From Jaapia argillacea MUCL 33604 (Eukaryota > Basidiomycota > Agaricomycetes > Jaapiales > Jaapiaceae): DNA of 64,000 bases. Below are positions 36,265 through 47,611 of this stretch, one piece after another. Position 1 is the first letter of the stretch. Each line of letters starts with the position of its first letter. The stretch covers positions 872,869-936,868 of the forward strand of contig KL197716.1 in NCBI GenBank assembly GCA_000697665.1. Direction: 5' to 3'. Made by a program: the position numbers and the translations under genes. Under the pieces are notes generated by a model. It was not told the origin of the DNA. It did no database searches and saw only the letters and a list, made by a program, of their open reading frames with translations.

Positions 36265-36635
36265 GGGATCTGGTCGAATAGCAGGCAGTAAGTATTCGAG
36301 ATCAGGAGTGCTGGAAGTCCATTTTAGGCAAGACGAGAGCCTTGCACGCGAGTCCCAGCAAGCGGACGACTTTGCAACATTCCAGACTTCGAACGCACAT
36401 CACTATAAAATAACATTCTAATTCGTCTGTTCTCGCTGGAATGATCACATACGCCTTCGAATCCATAAGATCGATAAACTCAGAATGAAGACCTCTGGAT
36501 ATCGATGAAGGGCCTGGCATGTGCCTGTCGTACGGTTCTAATGTGGTCTTTGCTAAGTATCGTCTTCCACTCGTCATTCGACAACTTTTGTTGGCAGAAA
36601 TCCCCACTGATAAGTGACGCTGACGTCTGAAAGAA
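36265..36635. other. duplicated spacer before MYND gene C
   Basis: Strongly similar to 43,068-43,402 in unit 2 over its whole length, up to and including the ATG context of the following gene. It holds the promoter of gene C. A ~45 bp piece of the same spacer (around AGGCAAGATGAGAG) also occurs at about 40,203-40,245. Confidence 0.6.
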
Positions 36636-38607
36636 ATGGAGGTCATGGAACAATATTTTCGGAAAAACCCACAAAAGGTGAGTTGCGCAGAGCAGCTGAA
36701 GATCAAACATTGGGTCTGAATAGTTGTATCATTTCGAATGCAGACTATTGCGTCTGCGCGGAACGGGTCCTTGCCAGCCTGCGCTGTATTGGCCAATCTC
36801 TGGCAGGTGATCCCAGACGCCATCTCTCTCGGCGTTCTGGATGTGTTCTTCTGCCACCTATCCGAGAGTAAAGCACCTCTCCCGACCGCGGCAGAAGTCG
36901 ACGATTCCGTTTTTGCGCTGCCGACCTTTTCGCTACTCGGTCTTAGTCGTATCGCCTCATTGCCTTCCGAGAAGGTGTTGGCCTTGGGTGACCGCATCAT
37001 GGAGGCGTGGCCAGGCATCTTCAAGTGGTGCTCCTCCCTCTATCCTCCATCGATCTCGCCTCCCAGCGTAGTGGGAGATAAGAAGAGAGACTCTGCGACG
37101 CGAGCTATCTCGTTCTGCTGGTTCTCCATTGCTCAGAACCCACGTGTTCTCGAGTCGATGAGGACCACTCCCGGAGCTATAGAGCTAGCCACAAGGTTGT
37201 GGGTTCGAGAGGACACAATGAAAGTCCCTTCAGAAGTCATCTTTCCTGCTCCCTCGGCGCTATTGGACGTTCTGTTAATCCCACAGCAGTCCAAGATGCT
37301 TTCCCAGATCGTCCAAGCTTCGGAAGCATCGCCGTCTCACATTGCCAAACTTGCTGTAGCTCGGCTGACCGCAGCGAGCACGGCGACTCCCGTTGACCTG
37401 TATGGTATCAAGTATCACACGAACTTGATCTTTGGGTTGACCTGTAACCCGGATCATCCCCTCCAGGGTGCTTTCTTCAAAGCCAAAGTTATCATCGCTA
37501 TGACAAAATCACTTGTTGCTGCTACCAAAGATGTCGACAACAAGGATCCACTCATCGCCTTTTCTATGGTCCGACTCTGCGCTTATCTCAAAACCTTCCT
37601 GGAAGCCACCGACGGCTTCAGGTTCATCTCACAGTCCCTCAACGCAGGCCTCTTAGTCGGATTAGCGTACTGTGGTACGCGGCTGAGCGACGTCACGACA
37701 GAGGAACGAGAAGTTATCATATCACTCATATCTAGTGTTGCGTCTCGCTATTTGGTTTATCACTCCGTCATTCGAGCCGCAAAGACCTCAATGCACACCG
37801 TCAAGATGGCTCACTTGACTCTGTATACCAAGGTCTTTGACAGTGTTTCGAGGGGGGCCTGGGAAAGCTTTCAGGCTTTGTTGGAAGATCGTGTTGAAAT
37901 TAGTGATGGTTTTGACGAGTCTGAGAAACCGGACCAAGGCTGTGCAAATTCAGAGGTATAGTACCCGATCTCTTTCATATGGCTTTCAATAAGTTTCCCA
38001 CTTGCAGTGTACTGGGAGGCGCGTTCCTCGCGGAAGTCTGATGAAATGTGCAGGGTGCCAAACCGTTTTATATTGCTCGAAAACGTGCCAGATTTCAGAC
38101 TGGAAGTGAGGTGATCACAAAAGTGTTTGTACAGTGGTGAAGCAGAACGCTGAAGGTACGCCGGGCGCCTTCATCTCAATCCCTACTCACTTGTCTGGCA
38201 TAGATGCAAAAGCAACCGCCGAGAAGACGGGCGAGACGTATCCGTCGAAAGCGGATAGAAGTTTCTTCCAATTTCTCGTCATGTGCGACACCCAAATCCG
38301 GTTCGACGATCTTTGCCGGCAAGCTTTGCGCAAGTTCCCCAAGGAGCCACTCACATCTATGGTGGTCAAGATCGACTACACTGTGTTGCCTCCCGTCTTC
38401 ACCGTCGAGCCCTTGTCGAAAGTGCAAAACCCGTATCCACCCTCGTCGAATATATATGCGTCTGGAGAAGCGGTAATCAGACAATCCCGCCAGCACCCAG
38501 AGTTTGGCACGTTGATAATTGGTTGCATTCCCGCTGGGCGGAGCAACACTTGGTTGATGTTCACCTTTGAGAATATCTGGAGTCGTGGGGTGACGGTGAG
38601 GCATTGA
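36636..38607 (+). pseudogene. MYND zinc-finger gene C, interrupted by a UGA codon in the finger
   Basis: Exons 36636-36677, 36744-37955, 38008-38155 and 38204-38607, colinear with gene E. The first exon encodes MEVMEQYFRKNPQK; the 404-residue second exon is very similar to that of E. In exon 3 the finger runs CANSEC, CAGC, YCSKTCQISDWK and then TGA (38107-38109), where E has CGA (Arg): a C-to-T change at a CpG. The product would stop at 451 residues, before the His-Cys pair of the finger. All downstream codons, including the C-terminal domain (VKIDYTVLPPVFTVEP, IPAGRSNTWLMFTFENIWS), remain open to TGA at 38607. The lack of any further damage suggests a recent lesion. Confidence 0.8.
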
Positions 38608-40601
38608 TGAGTTTCACTAAATCCGTAGGCGATTTTTCGGCCTCGGACTTGGAGGACGTTCAAGCTCTGTCGGCGCTTCGATGTTACATGTTACGATAAT
38701 GAGACACAGTCGCACGACTCTTAGCAAGTAATCGTATCCATTCAGTTGGATCATACTTTATGCCTAGATGACGATCTTGTGTCAAGCTTCATTCCGTTCC
38801 AGTTGCTATTATTTAGTCGGATAGTCATGTCTATGGGAGCTTGGGTGAGGAATTGGGTGAGGAACTCAACGCGGCATCAGGCCGCAAAGCTCCTGGGTGT
38901 AGGCGATGGGTGAGTACGTCGGCTCGCCCAAAAAACCGCCCCAGCCAACGGACGAAGCCATCGGCCGCACCCAAAGAAAGGGCGGTTATTATCCGCGGTA
39001 AGACAAAACGAACCGAATGTAAGGATATGCAGTACAGCATGGGATACAGAGGCCCAACATGTCACAATTTCCAGAGGGAGTGAGACAGAGCATCGAGCTA
39101 CATGGATGCCCGAAGTACCCACTACGTTAGCCCATATACAAGGCTCGCAATAGGTCATGCCCGACATATGGGGAAGCGCGAGGGCTGCTGAAAGGTCTGG
39201 ACAGCACGAAGACAGCCCGATGTACGGGACCTACAAGAGGTGCCCAATGTATGGGTCTTACATACGTGGCCGATTTACGGGACTGTATAAGTGCACCTGG
39301 TGCACAGGTCTTATAAGGTATGCCCAAAGTCTGGGACTTCATCAGGCGGGCACAGGACTTGATGAATAAAGGGGTGCCCAATGAATGGGTCTTGTATATG
39401 GTGGGCCCGATGTACGGGTCTTATAAGGTGTGCCCGATGTATGGGTCTTCATAATGGTGGGCCCAAAGCACATGACTTGACGAATAAAGGGGTGTCCGAT
39501 GTACGGGTCTTATACTAGGAATGTCCGATGTACGGTTCTTATACGAAGAATGCCCGATGTACGGGACTTTGTCGAAATGATGCGAGAGATGCCCAACGCA
39601 TGGGACGTAAAACGAGTGCCCGACGAATGTGGCTTACGAGGCGCGTCTGATTTACGCACTCGCTCGAAGCAATCCCTGACAGGTGCAAGGTGTGCGAGAG
39701 GAGGAACGCCCAACACATGGGGGAGGTGTGCCCGATATACGGGACTTTCGTCGAAAAGATGCGTGGTGAACAATACAAGTGGGCGCGCGGAGGAGCCGAG
39801 CCCAACGCACGATAGCCAGGAGGGGCTATGCCCTCATAGCTCACCGAGTTTGAACCCTAACAGCAACCAGCGTGTCGTGGCGAGGGAAAGGGATGGTGTG
39901 TCCACAGATGGACGGTGAGACTTCGGTAGCATGATTGTACGGGTGTGTTGTCAGGTCGAAAGCCACAGCGAAGGAAGCAGAGGTTTAAAAGATTCCAAGC
40001 AAGGTTGAAGTGAAACAAAGAAAATATATAGAGTAGTAATAGCAGTCAATAATAGCCCCTGAAGGCTTGGAGCTAGCAAGAGACAGCCCGTCTCAACGGC
40101 GTCGTGTCGTTGAGGATTCGGAGAGAAAGCGATTAGTGACACCGGTCACTCAGGTCACTCCGCTGAAGCCATGGATTCCGTGAACTTCTCGGTGCTCCAT
40201 TCTAGGCAAGATGAGAGTAGCGCACGGGAGTCCCAGCCAGCTAGAGTCCGAGTCTACTGTTACTTACACCGTGTTCTCTCAATCCTTATTTCTGCCATTG
40301 CGCTATGGTGTGCCCGTGCGTGCATCATCGATACTGGCTTCGAGTCTGGTGGTTCAGTGAAGTCCACGCACAGAACCGCTTGAACTGGCTCAAAAATGCG
40401 GCAGCAGCGAGGCCTTCCAGCCTGACCCTTAGACTAAGCTCCATCGAGTCATGATCACGGTGTTTACTGGCAGAGTGCGTCCTACCCGTTTATTTTGCGT
40501 TTATTCTGAAGTCTCGTCGAGACTCGACATACCGTCCTCGTTCAATTGTAAAGTCTGACCGGATTTACTGAACCAGTCAATCAGCTCCAAGACGCTTAGA
40601 A
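38608..40601. other. 2 kb spacer between the duplication units, carrying a minisatellite
   Basis: The first ~110 bp match the sequence after gene E. Then comes unique sequence, the repeat array described separately (39,050-39,770), an A/T-richer stretch near 40,010-40,050, a ~45 bp piece of the pre-C/pre-E spacer at 40,203-40,245, and the promoter of gene D. No protein-coding gene is supported; open frames in the array are by-products of the repeats. Confidence 0.6.
39050..39770. repeat. degenerate minisatellite with CCCGATGTACGGG core
   Basis: At least 15 imperfect copies of a 26-32 bp unit of the form gtGCCCGATGTACGGGtcttatA. The core is an imperfect inverted repeat (CCCG…CGGG around TGTA). 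Clear copies start near 39158, 39218, 39242, 39268, 39372, 39409, 39430, 39463, 39495, 39522, 39551, 39590, 39618, 39704 and 39728. Copies vary in length and in the central bases. A second, longer period (…gacttgatgaataaaggg) appears twice, near 39,353 and 39,476. Units read the same way along the plus strand. Confidence 0.8.
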
Positions 40602-42625
40602 ATGGATCTGCAGTGGCCATTAGATTTGGAACAGAATTTCAGGAGAAATCCACAACAGGTGAGCATGATCTCAGAGGTTCGTGCCGTCAGTTGTCTCATC
40701 CTCGACTGCAGAGTATTGTTGCTGCACACTTGGGCTCCTTGCCCGATTGCCTTGTCGTCGCCAGCCTCTGGCATTTGGTTCCGCGCGCCCTTACTCTGGG
40801 GGCATTGGAAGTTTTCTTTCATCACCTATCGGAGAGTAAAGCGCCACCACCTCCACCCGGCTGGTTCGCAGTCGACCATCGCCAATATGATTTGCACCTG
40901 ATGTCGCTACTCGGGCTTGGCAGCGTTGGGCCGTTGGCCTCCAAAGACAACTCACCTTTAGGTGATCGTCTCATTCAGGCGTGGCCAGGCATCTTCAAGA
41001 GGTGCTCATTCCTATATCCACCTTCGATCTCGCCCCCCAGCGTCTTTGAAGATGAGCAGCGAGACTCGGTGACGAGAATCATCTCGTTCTGCTTGTTCTC
41101 GATAGCCCAGAACCTAAGAATGCTCGAGGTCATCAGATCCACGCCTGGTGCTATCGAACTTGCCACGCGGCTGTGGCTTAGAGAGGATACGATGAAGCGC
41201 CCTCCCCAGGTCATCTTCCCTGCCCCATCAGCACTATTGGACCATCTTTTAGTTCCACAGCAATTCGAAATGCTTTCTAAGATCGTCCAAGTGTCGGGAG
41301 CATCGCCATCCACCGTCGCCAAATTGGCCGTATCTCGGCTGGTTGCTTCGAGCAAACCCACCCACCTCGACGCATATGGCGTCAAATATCATATCTACTT
41401 GATTTTTGGGTTGACATGTAATCCCGACCATCCCCTTCGAGACGCTCTCTTCACAGCCAACGTCATCGTCGCCGCGACGAATGCTCTTGTTGCAGTATCG
41501 AAAAAGGTTGACTGTGAAGATTTGGACGACACTGAGGATCCAGTCATTACGTTCACCATTTCCAGAATCTACGCTTATCTCACCACTTTCTTGGAAGTCA
41601 CGGACGGTTTCACGTTCATCTCGCAGTCTATCAAGGCCGGTCTCTTGTTCTCATTGGCGTTTTGGGGTGCAAGGATGAACACCTCGTCGACAGAACAAGA
41701 GCGAGATCTCAGAATCTCACTCATCTCCAGCGTTCTCCCCCGATATCTGGTTTATCATTCCGTTCTTGGTGCCGCCAGCAGCTCGTTTCAGGCGATGAAG
41801 ATATCTGGTCTGTTACAATTTACCAAGATATTCAGTGCCGATTCTAGGGAGCACTGGGACAGGTTTGAGGCTCTTTTGCAAGACCGCGTCCGGGCCAGCG
41901 ATATTTTTGATGGGTTAGAGAAGGCGAAACGTGTTTGTGCAAATCCAAAGGTACAGTCCGTTATCGTTTCCATGCGTCCCCGGCCAACTAATTTCACCGC
42001 TTGCAGTGCATAGGGAGGGGTCCTATTCAGAAGAGTCTCATGAAGTGTGCGGGGTGCCAATCGGTTCTCTATTGCTCGAAGGCGTGTCAGAGTTCAGACT
42101 GGAAGCGGGGCAATCACAGGGGAGTTTGCAAAGCGTTGCAACAGCAACTTCAGGGTAAGATGTTAGGACCTCGTCTCGGTTCATTCTGATTTTTCTAGTA
42201 CAGATGAGAAAGCAGGCGCTGAACGCACTGGTGAAGCCGAGCCATCAAAAACTGATCAGAGCTTCTTCCAGTTTCTGGCCGTGCGCGACACTAAACGCCG
42301 ACTCAATCAACTCCGCCGGGTGGCCTTGCAGAAGTTTCCCGACGAGCCACTCACCTCGATGGTTGTAAAGATCGACTATACCACCCTGCCCCCCGTCTTC
42401 ACGGTTGAGCCCTTGTCTACCGTGAAAAGCCCGTACCTGCCATCTTCACATAGATATAGGTCCATTGCATCTACCATTGAGCAATACCGCCAGAAACCAG
42501 AGTTAGGCACCCTGATTTTCGCATCCATGCCTACAGGACGGAGCGATACCTGGTGTATTTGCAGCACTGGGAACGTCTGGTCCCAGGAGCTAGGCAAGTC
42601 CCGGGGCTCGGGAGTCGATAGCTAG
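40602..42625 (+). CDS. MYND zinc-finger protein D, intact
   Basis: Exons 40602-40658, 40712-41950, 42007-42154 and 42205-42625 as drawn, with exon 4 starting at 42204 by frame, give 621 residues. The first exon encodes MDLQWPLDLEQNFRRNPQQ. The 413-residue second exon is the family-specific helical region (WLREDTMKRPPQVIFPAPS, VLPRYLVYHSVLGAA). The MYND finger (~residues 425-475) has all eight zinc ligands: CANPKC, CAGC, YCSKACQSSDWK and NHRGVC. The C-terminal domain has RRVALQKFPDEP, KIDYTTLPPVFTVEPLS and MPTGRSDTWCIC. MYND fingers are protein-interaction modules; Agaricomycetes carry many such genes of unknown role. It is the intact counterpart of gene A and has no signal peptide. Confidence 0.9.
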
Positions 42626-42736
42626 TTCCGAAAGATAGGGATCCACCTCCTCTTTTGCGCACTTTCGTAATTTGCCAACATCAGATGTAGTGGTTTTTGG
42701 TGAATATGGCTTTCGACGTAAAGCTTCAAGCTTCAC

Positions 42737-43084
42737 GTGTCTCATAAGGAGCCTTTGTCTCCAACAGTATTCACGCCACTCGCTTCCTTCACAAATCCGC
42801 ATGAACGTGCTTTGGTTCATTATGCATACGGAGATGCTTTGATACGGAGGTATCTCGACAATCCACAGAAGATGTGTCTTGTCGCCATACACATTCCATC
42901 AGGTCGTCGCGACACTTGGTGGATGTTTGAATGTGACAACATCGCCAAGTATGTCCAGCAGAGAGCCCAACGGATGAAGCTGGTAGCAGAGTACCGGGAG
43001 AACCACAAAGTACGAGGGACCTGGTCGAACAGCACGCAGTATCTCACTCGAGATCGTAGTACTAGTGTTGGAAGTCCATTTTAG
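42737..43084 (+). pseudogene. orphan 3' fragment of a B-type MYND gene
   Basis: An open frame aligned to the last exon of gene B: EPLSPTVFT, FTNPHERALVHYAYGDALIR, LVAIHIPSGRRDTWWMFECD and VQQRAQRMKLVAEYRENHK are nearly the same as in B. The part corresponding to ~20 codons after VFT is deleted. The stop of B is changed (GTATGA to GTACGA), so the frame runs on to TAG at 43084. There is no promoter, MYND finger or upstream exon; the left edge is the deletion junction of unit 2. Confidence 0.75.
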
Positions 43085-43402
43085 GCAAGATGAGAGCCGC
43101 GCACGCGAGTCCCGCTGGCAACCAGCTGAAGGCTTACAATATCTCCAGAATCCGAACTCACATCGCCTAAATAACATTCTAATTCTGTCTGTTCTCGCTG
43201 GAACGATTACATACGCCTTCGACTTCATAGGATCGATGAACTCAGAATGAAGACTTCTTGATATCGATGAAGGGCGGGCCTGGCATGTGGCTGTTGTGTG
43301 GTTCTAATGTGGCCTTTGCTAAGTATCGTCTTCCACCGATCATTCGACAACCTTTGTTAGCAAAAATCCCCGCTAGTCAGTAGCGGTTGAAGTCTGAAGG
43401 AA
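43085..43402. other. duplicated spacer before MYND gene E
   Basis: Counterpart of 36,320-36,635. It holds the promoter of gene E. Nothing else is seen. Confidence 0.55.
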
Positions 43403-45365
43403 ATGGAGGTCACAGAACAATATTTTCGGAAAAACCCACAAAAGGTGAGTTCCACAGACCGATCAAGAATTGGGTATGAATAGATGTCATTTCGAATGTA
43501 GACTATCGCGTCTGCGCGGAACGAGTCCTTGCCAGCCTGCGCTGTAGTGGCCAATCTCTGGCAGGTGATCCCAGATGCCATCTCTCTCGGCGTTCTGGAT
43601 GTGTTCTTCCACCACCTATCCGAGAGTAAAGCACCTCTGCCGACCACGACCGAAGTTGACGATGCCGTGTTTGCATTGCCGGTCTTATCGTTACTCGGCC
43701 TTGGTCATATCGCCTCATTGCCTTCTGAGCAGGTATCTGCCTTGGGTGATCGCATCATGGAAGCGTGGCCAGGCATCTTCGAGTGGTGCTTCTCCCTCTA
43801 TCCTCCGTCGGTCTCGCCTCCCAGCGTAGTGCGAGATGAGAAGAGAGACTCGGCGACGCGAGCTATCTCGTTCTGCTGGTTCTCCATTGCTCAGAACCCA
43901 CGTGTTCGCGAGTCGATGAGGTCCACTCCCGGAGCTATAGAGCTAGCCACAAGGCTGTGGGTTCGAGAGGACACAATGAAACTCCCTTCAGAAGTCATGT
44001 TCCCTGTTCCCTCGGCACTATTGGACGTTCTCTTAATCCCACAGCAGTCCAAGATGCTTTCCCAGATCGTTCAAGCTTCAGAAGCATCGCCGTCTCACAT
44101 TGCCAAACTCGCTGTAGCTCGGCTGACCGCAGCGAGCACGGCGACTCCCGTTGACCTGTATGGTATCAAGTATCACACGAACTTGATCTTTGGGTTGACC
44201 TGTAACCCGGATCATCCCCTCCAGGGGGCTCTCTTCAAAGCCAAAGTTATCATCGCTACGACAAAATCTCTTGTTGCTGCTACCAAAGATGTCGACAACA
44301 AGGATCCACTCATCGCCTTTTCCATGGTCCGACTCTGCACTTATCTCAAAACCTTCCTGGAAGTCACCGACGGCTTCAGGTTCGTCTCACAGTCCCTCAA
44401 CGCGGGCCTTTTGGTTGGATTGGCGTATTGTGGCACACGGCTCAGCGACGTCACGACAGAGGAACGAGATGTCATCACATCGCTCATCTCTAGCGTTGTG
44501 TCCCGGTATTTGGTTTATCACTCTGTCATTCGAGCCGCCAAGACCTCGATGCACACCGTGAAGACGGATCACCTGATTCTATATGCCAAAGTCTTTGACA
44601 GTGTTTTGAGGCAGGCCTGGGAAAGCTTTCAGGCTTTGTTGGATGATCGCGTTGAGAATAGCGATGATTTCGACGAGTCTGAGAAGCCGGACCATGGCTG
44701 TGCAAATGCAGAGGTACAGTCCGCGATCTCTTTCATATGGCTTTCAATAAGTCTACCACTTGCAGTGTAGTGGAAGGAGTGTTCCTCGCGAAAGTCTGAT
44801 GAAGTGTGCAGGGTGCCAATCCGTTTTATATTGCTCGAAAACGTGCCAGATTGCAGATTGGAAGCGAGGTGATCACAAAAGTGTTTGTAAAGCGTTGAAG
44901 CAGAATGCCGAGGGTACGCCAGGCGCCTTCATGGCAATCCCTACTGACTCGTCTAGCATAGATGAAAAAGCAGCCGCCGAGCAGACGGGCGAGACGGATC
45001 CGTCAAAAACTGATCGAAGTTTTTTCCAATTTCTCGTCATGCGCGACACTCAAATCCGGTTCGACGATCTTCGCCAGCAAGCTTTGCGCAAGTTCCCCAA
45101 GGAGCCACTCACATCTATGGTGGTCAAGATCGACTACACTGTGTTGCCTCCCATCTTCACCGTCGAGCCCTTGTCGAAAGTGAAAAACCCGTACCTACCC
45201 TCCTCGAATGGATACGCGTCTGGAGAAGCCATAATCAGACAATTCCGCCGGAATCCGGGGTTGGGCTCGTTGATATTTGGTTGCATGCCGGCTGGGCGGA
45301 GCAAAACCTGGTGGATGTTCACCTTTGAGAATATCTGGAGTCGTGAGGTGACGTTGAGGCATTGA
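43403..45365 (+). CDS. MYND zinc-finger protein E, intact
   Basis: Exons 43403-43444, 43502-44713, 44766-44913 and 44962-45365 give 601 residues. The first exon encodes MEVTEQYFRKNPQK. The 404-residue second exon has the family markers WVREDTMKLPSEVMFPVPS and VVSRYLVYHSVIRAAKTS. The finger is complete: CANAEC, CAGC, YCSKTCQIADWK and GDHKSVC. The C-terminal domain has QQALRKFPKEP, KIDYTVLPPIFTVEP and MPAGRSKTWWMFTFENIWS. The third intron (44914-44961) is 48 nt long, in frame and without a stop, so its retention would give a 617-residue variant; the same is true at gene C. It is the intact counterpart of gene C. Confidence 0.9.
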
Positions 45366-46210
45366 TGGACTTCAACAAATCTTCAGGCGAGTTTTTGGCC
45401 TCGGTCTTGGAGGAGACTTATTCACGTTCAAGCTCTGTCGGCGCTTCGATATTACGATAACTTGAATGAGCAACAGTTGTACCACTGTTAGCAAGGCTTT
45501 TTGTAGGCTTGCTACTTGCGCCGTGTACTATAGTTTCCATTAGTAATGGTGTGTAGTCATATTAGATTACATTTTATGCCCCAGATGACGAAACGGGCCC
45601 TGTCGTCGCAGACTGATCCCTTTTAGGAAGGATGAGATGTTCGGGCGCGACGCTCATGTCTGGGCCATCCGTCTCGAATCTCGAGGGACGGTTTGATGCA
45701 ACGTTCCGCTTTGCATGAACTTCCACGACCGGTTATGCGTTGGACCTCGGGTTCTCTTTCACCTCTTTCTGCCCTTTCACCTGTTATCGGAAAGCTCCGG
45801 AGTCCTAGCATTATTCTTTGTTGGCAATCCCAGGCGTGGGTTGATCAGTCTCTTTGACTTCTTGTTTAGTTCTATTCCTGGTGACTCACGGTCGTTCTTA
45901 CATTGATTCTTGCCCAGAATCCAACAGACTTTCGTTTCAAAGGGCGCTTGGAGGTCGTCACACGCTACACAACTTTGCCGGCTCCTTATCACTTTCGCCA
46001 AAGCGATACCAGCTGAATGGTATCGCTCAAAGAGCGGCGACTGCTATGTCGCTTTGTACGAACCGCGCCTCACCCAGTTAAATACTCCCGTTGGAATTCA
46101 TCGAATGGCTGGCTGTCCCCTTCGTTCCCCATTCCCTCTATCCTTTCGCTCTGTAGTGCCAGGTGCGCTACCCTGCATCATCACTCCCTCCTCATCACAT
46201 TAATTTGATT
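45366..46210. other. intergenic region, promoter of the C2H2 gene
   Basis: The first ~120 bp belong to the duplicated block (similar to the sequence after gene C). The rest shows no coding motif; the C/T-rich part from ~46,120 to 46,200 looks like a core promoter and leader. Confidence 0.5.
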
Positions 46211-47611
46211 ATGTCTACGCTCGCTGGAACGAACGCATATGGCCTTGAATCACCCTTCCCTTCCACAACATCTGCAACCGCTTCGACCTGCTCCGAAATT
46301 GGCGATCTATCATTATTGTTGCCGGCTCTGGGACTGCAGCCGTGTTTCGATTGGGCCCACTACTTTGCGACGCAGGAGGCTGCAAACGTGAGATCGTTCA
46401 TGACATCGTGATCCGTCTAGCCTACTGACTCTCACTTCAAGACACCTGTTCCCATCTTCCCCATACTTCAACCTCTCCACCCTATTTATCATACTGGAAC
46501 ACAGAGCCACGCTGCGCACGAGAAGGGGGAAACTTCACCCTCACTGCGTATTCGGGATGAAAGTGAACGTGACGCACACCTCGCCAAGACGATGGGATCC
46601 TCAGTGGAGCTGCGAGGCCATCACACTGGGTGTTCCTCGATTGGCTCTGGCCTATACCCATCCTTTACCCCACCATACCTCGATGGGCATGGGGGCTACC
46701 CCAAGCAGGTCGACGGGCTCGCCGACTATGGCAGTAATTGGTACCTGATTAGTCCCCACGAACCGGAATTCAACTTCACTCCTGCCTCCTCGATCACGCA
46801 TTATTCACCTCCATCCACTACGACTTCTCTCGACCCAATGGACATACTCTCTCTCGGTCTGATCAACGACCTTCATACGTATACGGATGACAGTGAGGGC
46901 TTGACCAGTGATTGCTCGAGTCTGTCTTTCAGCTCGTCCTCGCCCCCGTCCCCCTCGCCCCCCACCTACTCCGACGACGAATCCGTCTTTCTGCGATCGA
47001 CTTATCACTCTCTCGGCGCTTTCCAATCCTCGCAGCCCTCTCCTCCCAATTTCGTGCACTGTCATCGACCTCTGCCTGCTTCTCGTCAAGCGGCGCACGA
47101 TACGAAGAAATTGTTAATGTCTTCAACCAAGAAGTCGACATTATCTGAGAGGGGGAGGTCGAACTCCCCACATAAGATCAGGAGTTCTACATCGCAGGGC
47201 CAGAAAGGAATTCACCGCAGTGCTCAGATGGGTACAACGAGGTGTAAACCCACTGTATCCTCTGGTGACGAGGATTGGTTGCCTCTGTCGAATTCGGTTG
47301 TTCGTAGAGCCAAGAGTTATCCGAAGAACAGGGCATCTCCCAGGGATACCTCTCGATTGACCAGTCCCCGCGACGATTTTCGCGACGAACGGCCCTTCCC
47401 TTGTCCATTCCCTGATTGCCCTCAGCGGTGTAAGAGTCAGGGTGACCTCAATCGACACTTACAATCGAGAGCGCACAAGACACCGTCATTCGTTTGCCAC
47501 GAGTGCTCCACTTGCTTTACCCGTGAAGACGCTCGAGCTCGCCATTGCAGACAAAGCTGTTCAGGAAGGGGACGGCATACGTGCACTGATGACCATCCGA
47601 ACGCCTTTTGA
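46211..47611 (+). CDS. C2H2-type zinc-finger protein, probable transcription factor
   Basis: Exons 46211-46387 and 46442-47611 give 448 residues. The first ~340 residues are low-complexity: a Ser/Pro run (SFSSSSPPSPSPPTYSDDE), a basic Ser-rich part (RGRSNSPHKIRSSTSQ) and possible activation segments. The C-terminal ~70 residues contain two zinc fingers: FPCPFPDCPQRCKSQGDLNR ending HLQSRAH (C-x4-C-x12-H-x4-H spacing) and FVCHECSTCFTREDARARHC ending RQSC (C2HC type), followed by a short basic tail. This layout is typical of basidiomycete regulators with one pair of fingers at the C end. The target genes cannot be inferred. The start ATG is the first after a long C/T-rich leader and opens the only frame that joins exon 2. 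Confidence 0.85.

Larger units (their letters stand above)
31829..38720 (+). repeat. segmental duplication unit 1 (MYND genes A-B-C)
   Basis: Three tandem MYND-family genes with their intergenic spacers. The A-like gene, the A-to-B spacer (33,826-~33,960), the spacer before C (36,301-36,635), the C gene and ~110 bp after C all have close counterparts in unit 2 in the same order. The length is 6.9 kb against 4.9 kb for unit 2. Boundaries were judged by eye and may be off by tens of bases. Confidence 0.75.
40602..45490 (+). repeat. segmental duplication unit 2 (MYND genes D-[B fragment]-E)
   Basis: Corresponds in order to unit 1 (31,829-38,720) but is 2.0 kb shorter. The deficit maps to a junction near 42,735, where the spacer after D (like the one after A) joins the last exon of a B-type gene. 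The region equivalent to about 33,960-35,955 is missing. Confidence 0.75.

Noticed and set aside
39840-39870. Possible tRNA T-arm (minus strand GGTTCAAAC)
   Set aside because: The flanking bases do not pair as a T-stem and no anticodon or acceptor arm can be drawn.
39127-39918. Open frames of up to 139 codons in the minisatellite
   Set aside because: Their length comes from the repeat period; composition and repeats are explained by the DNA array, with no start context or domain.
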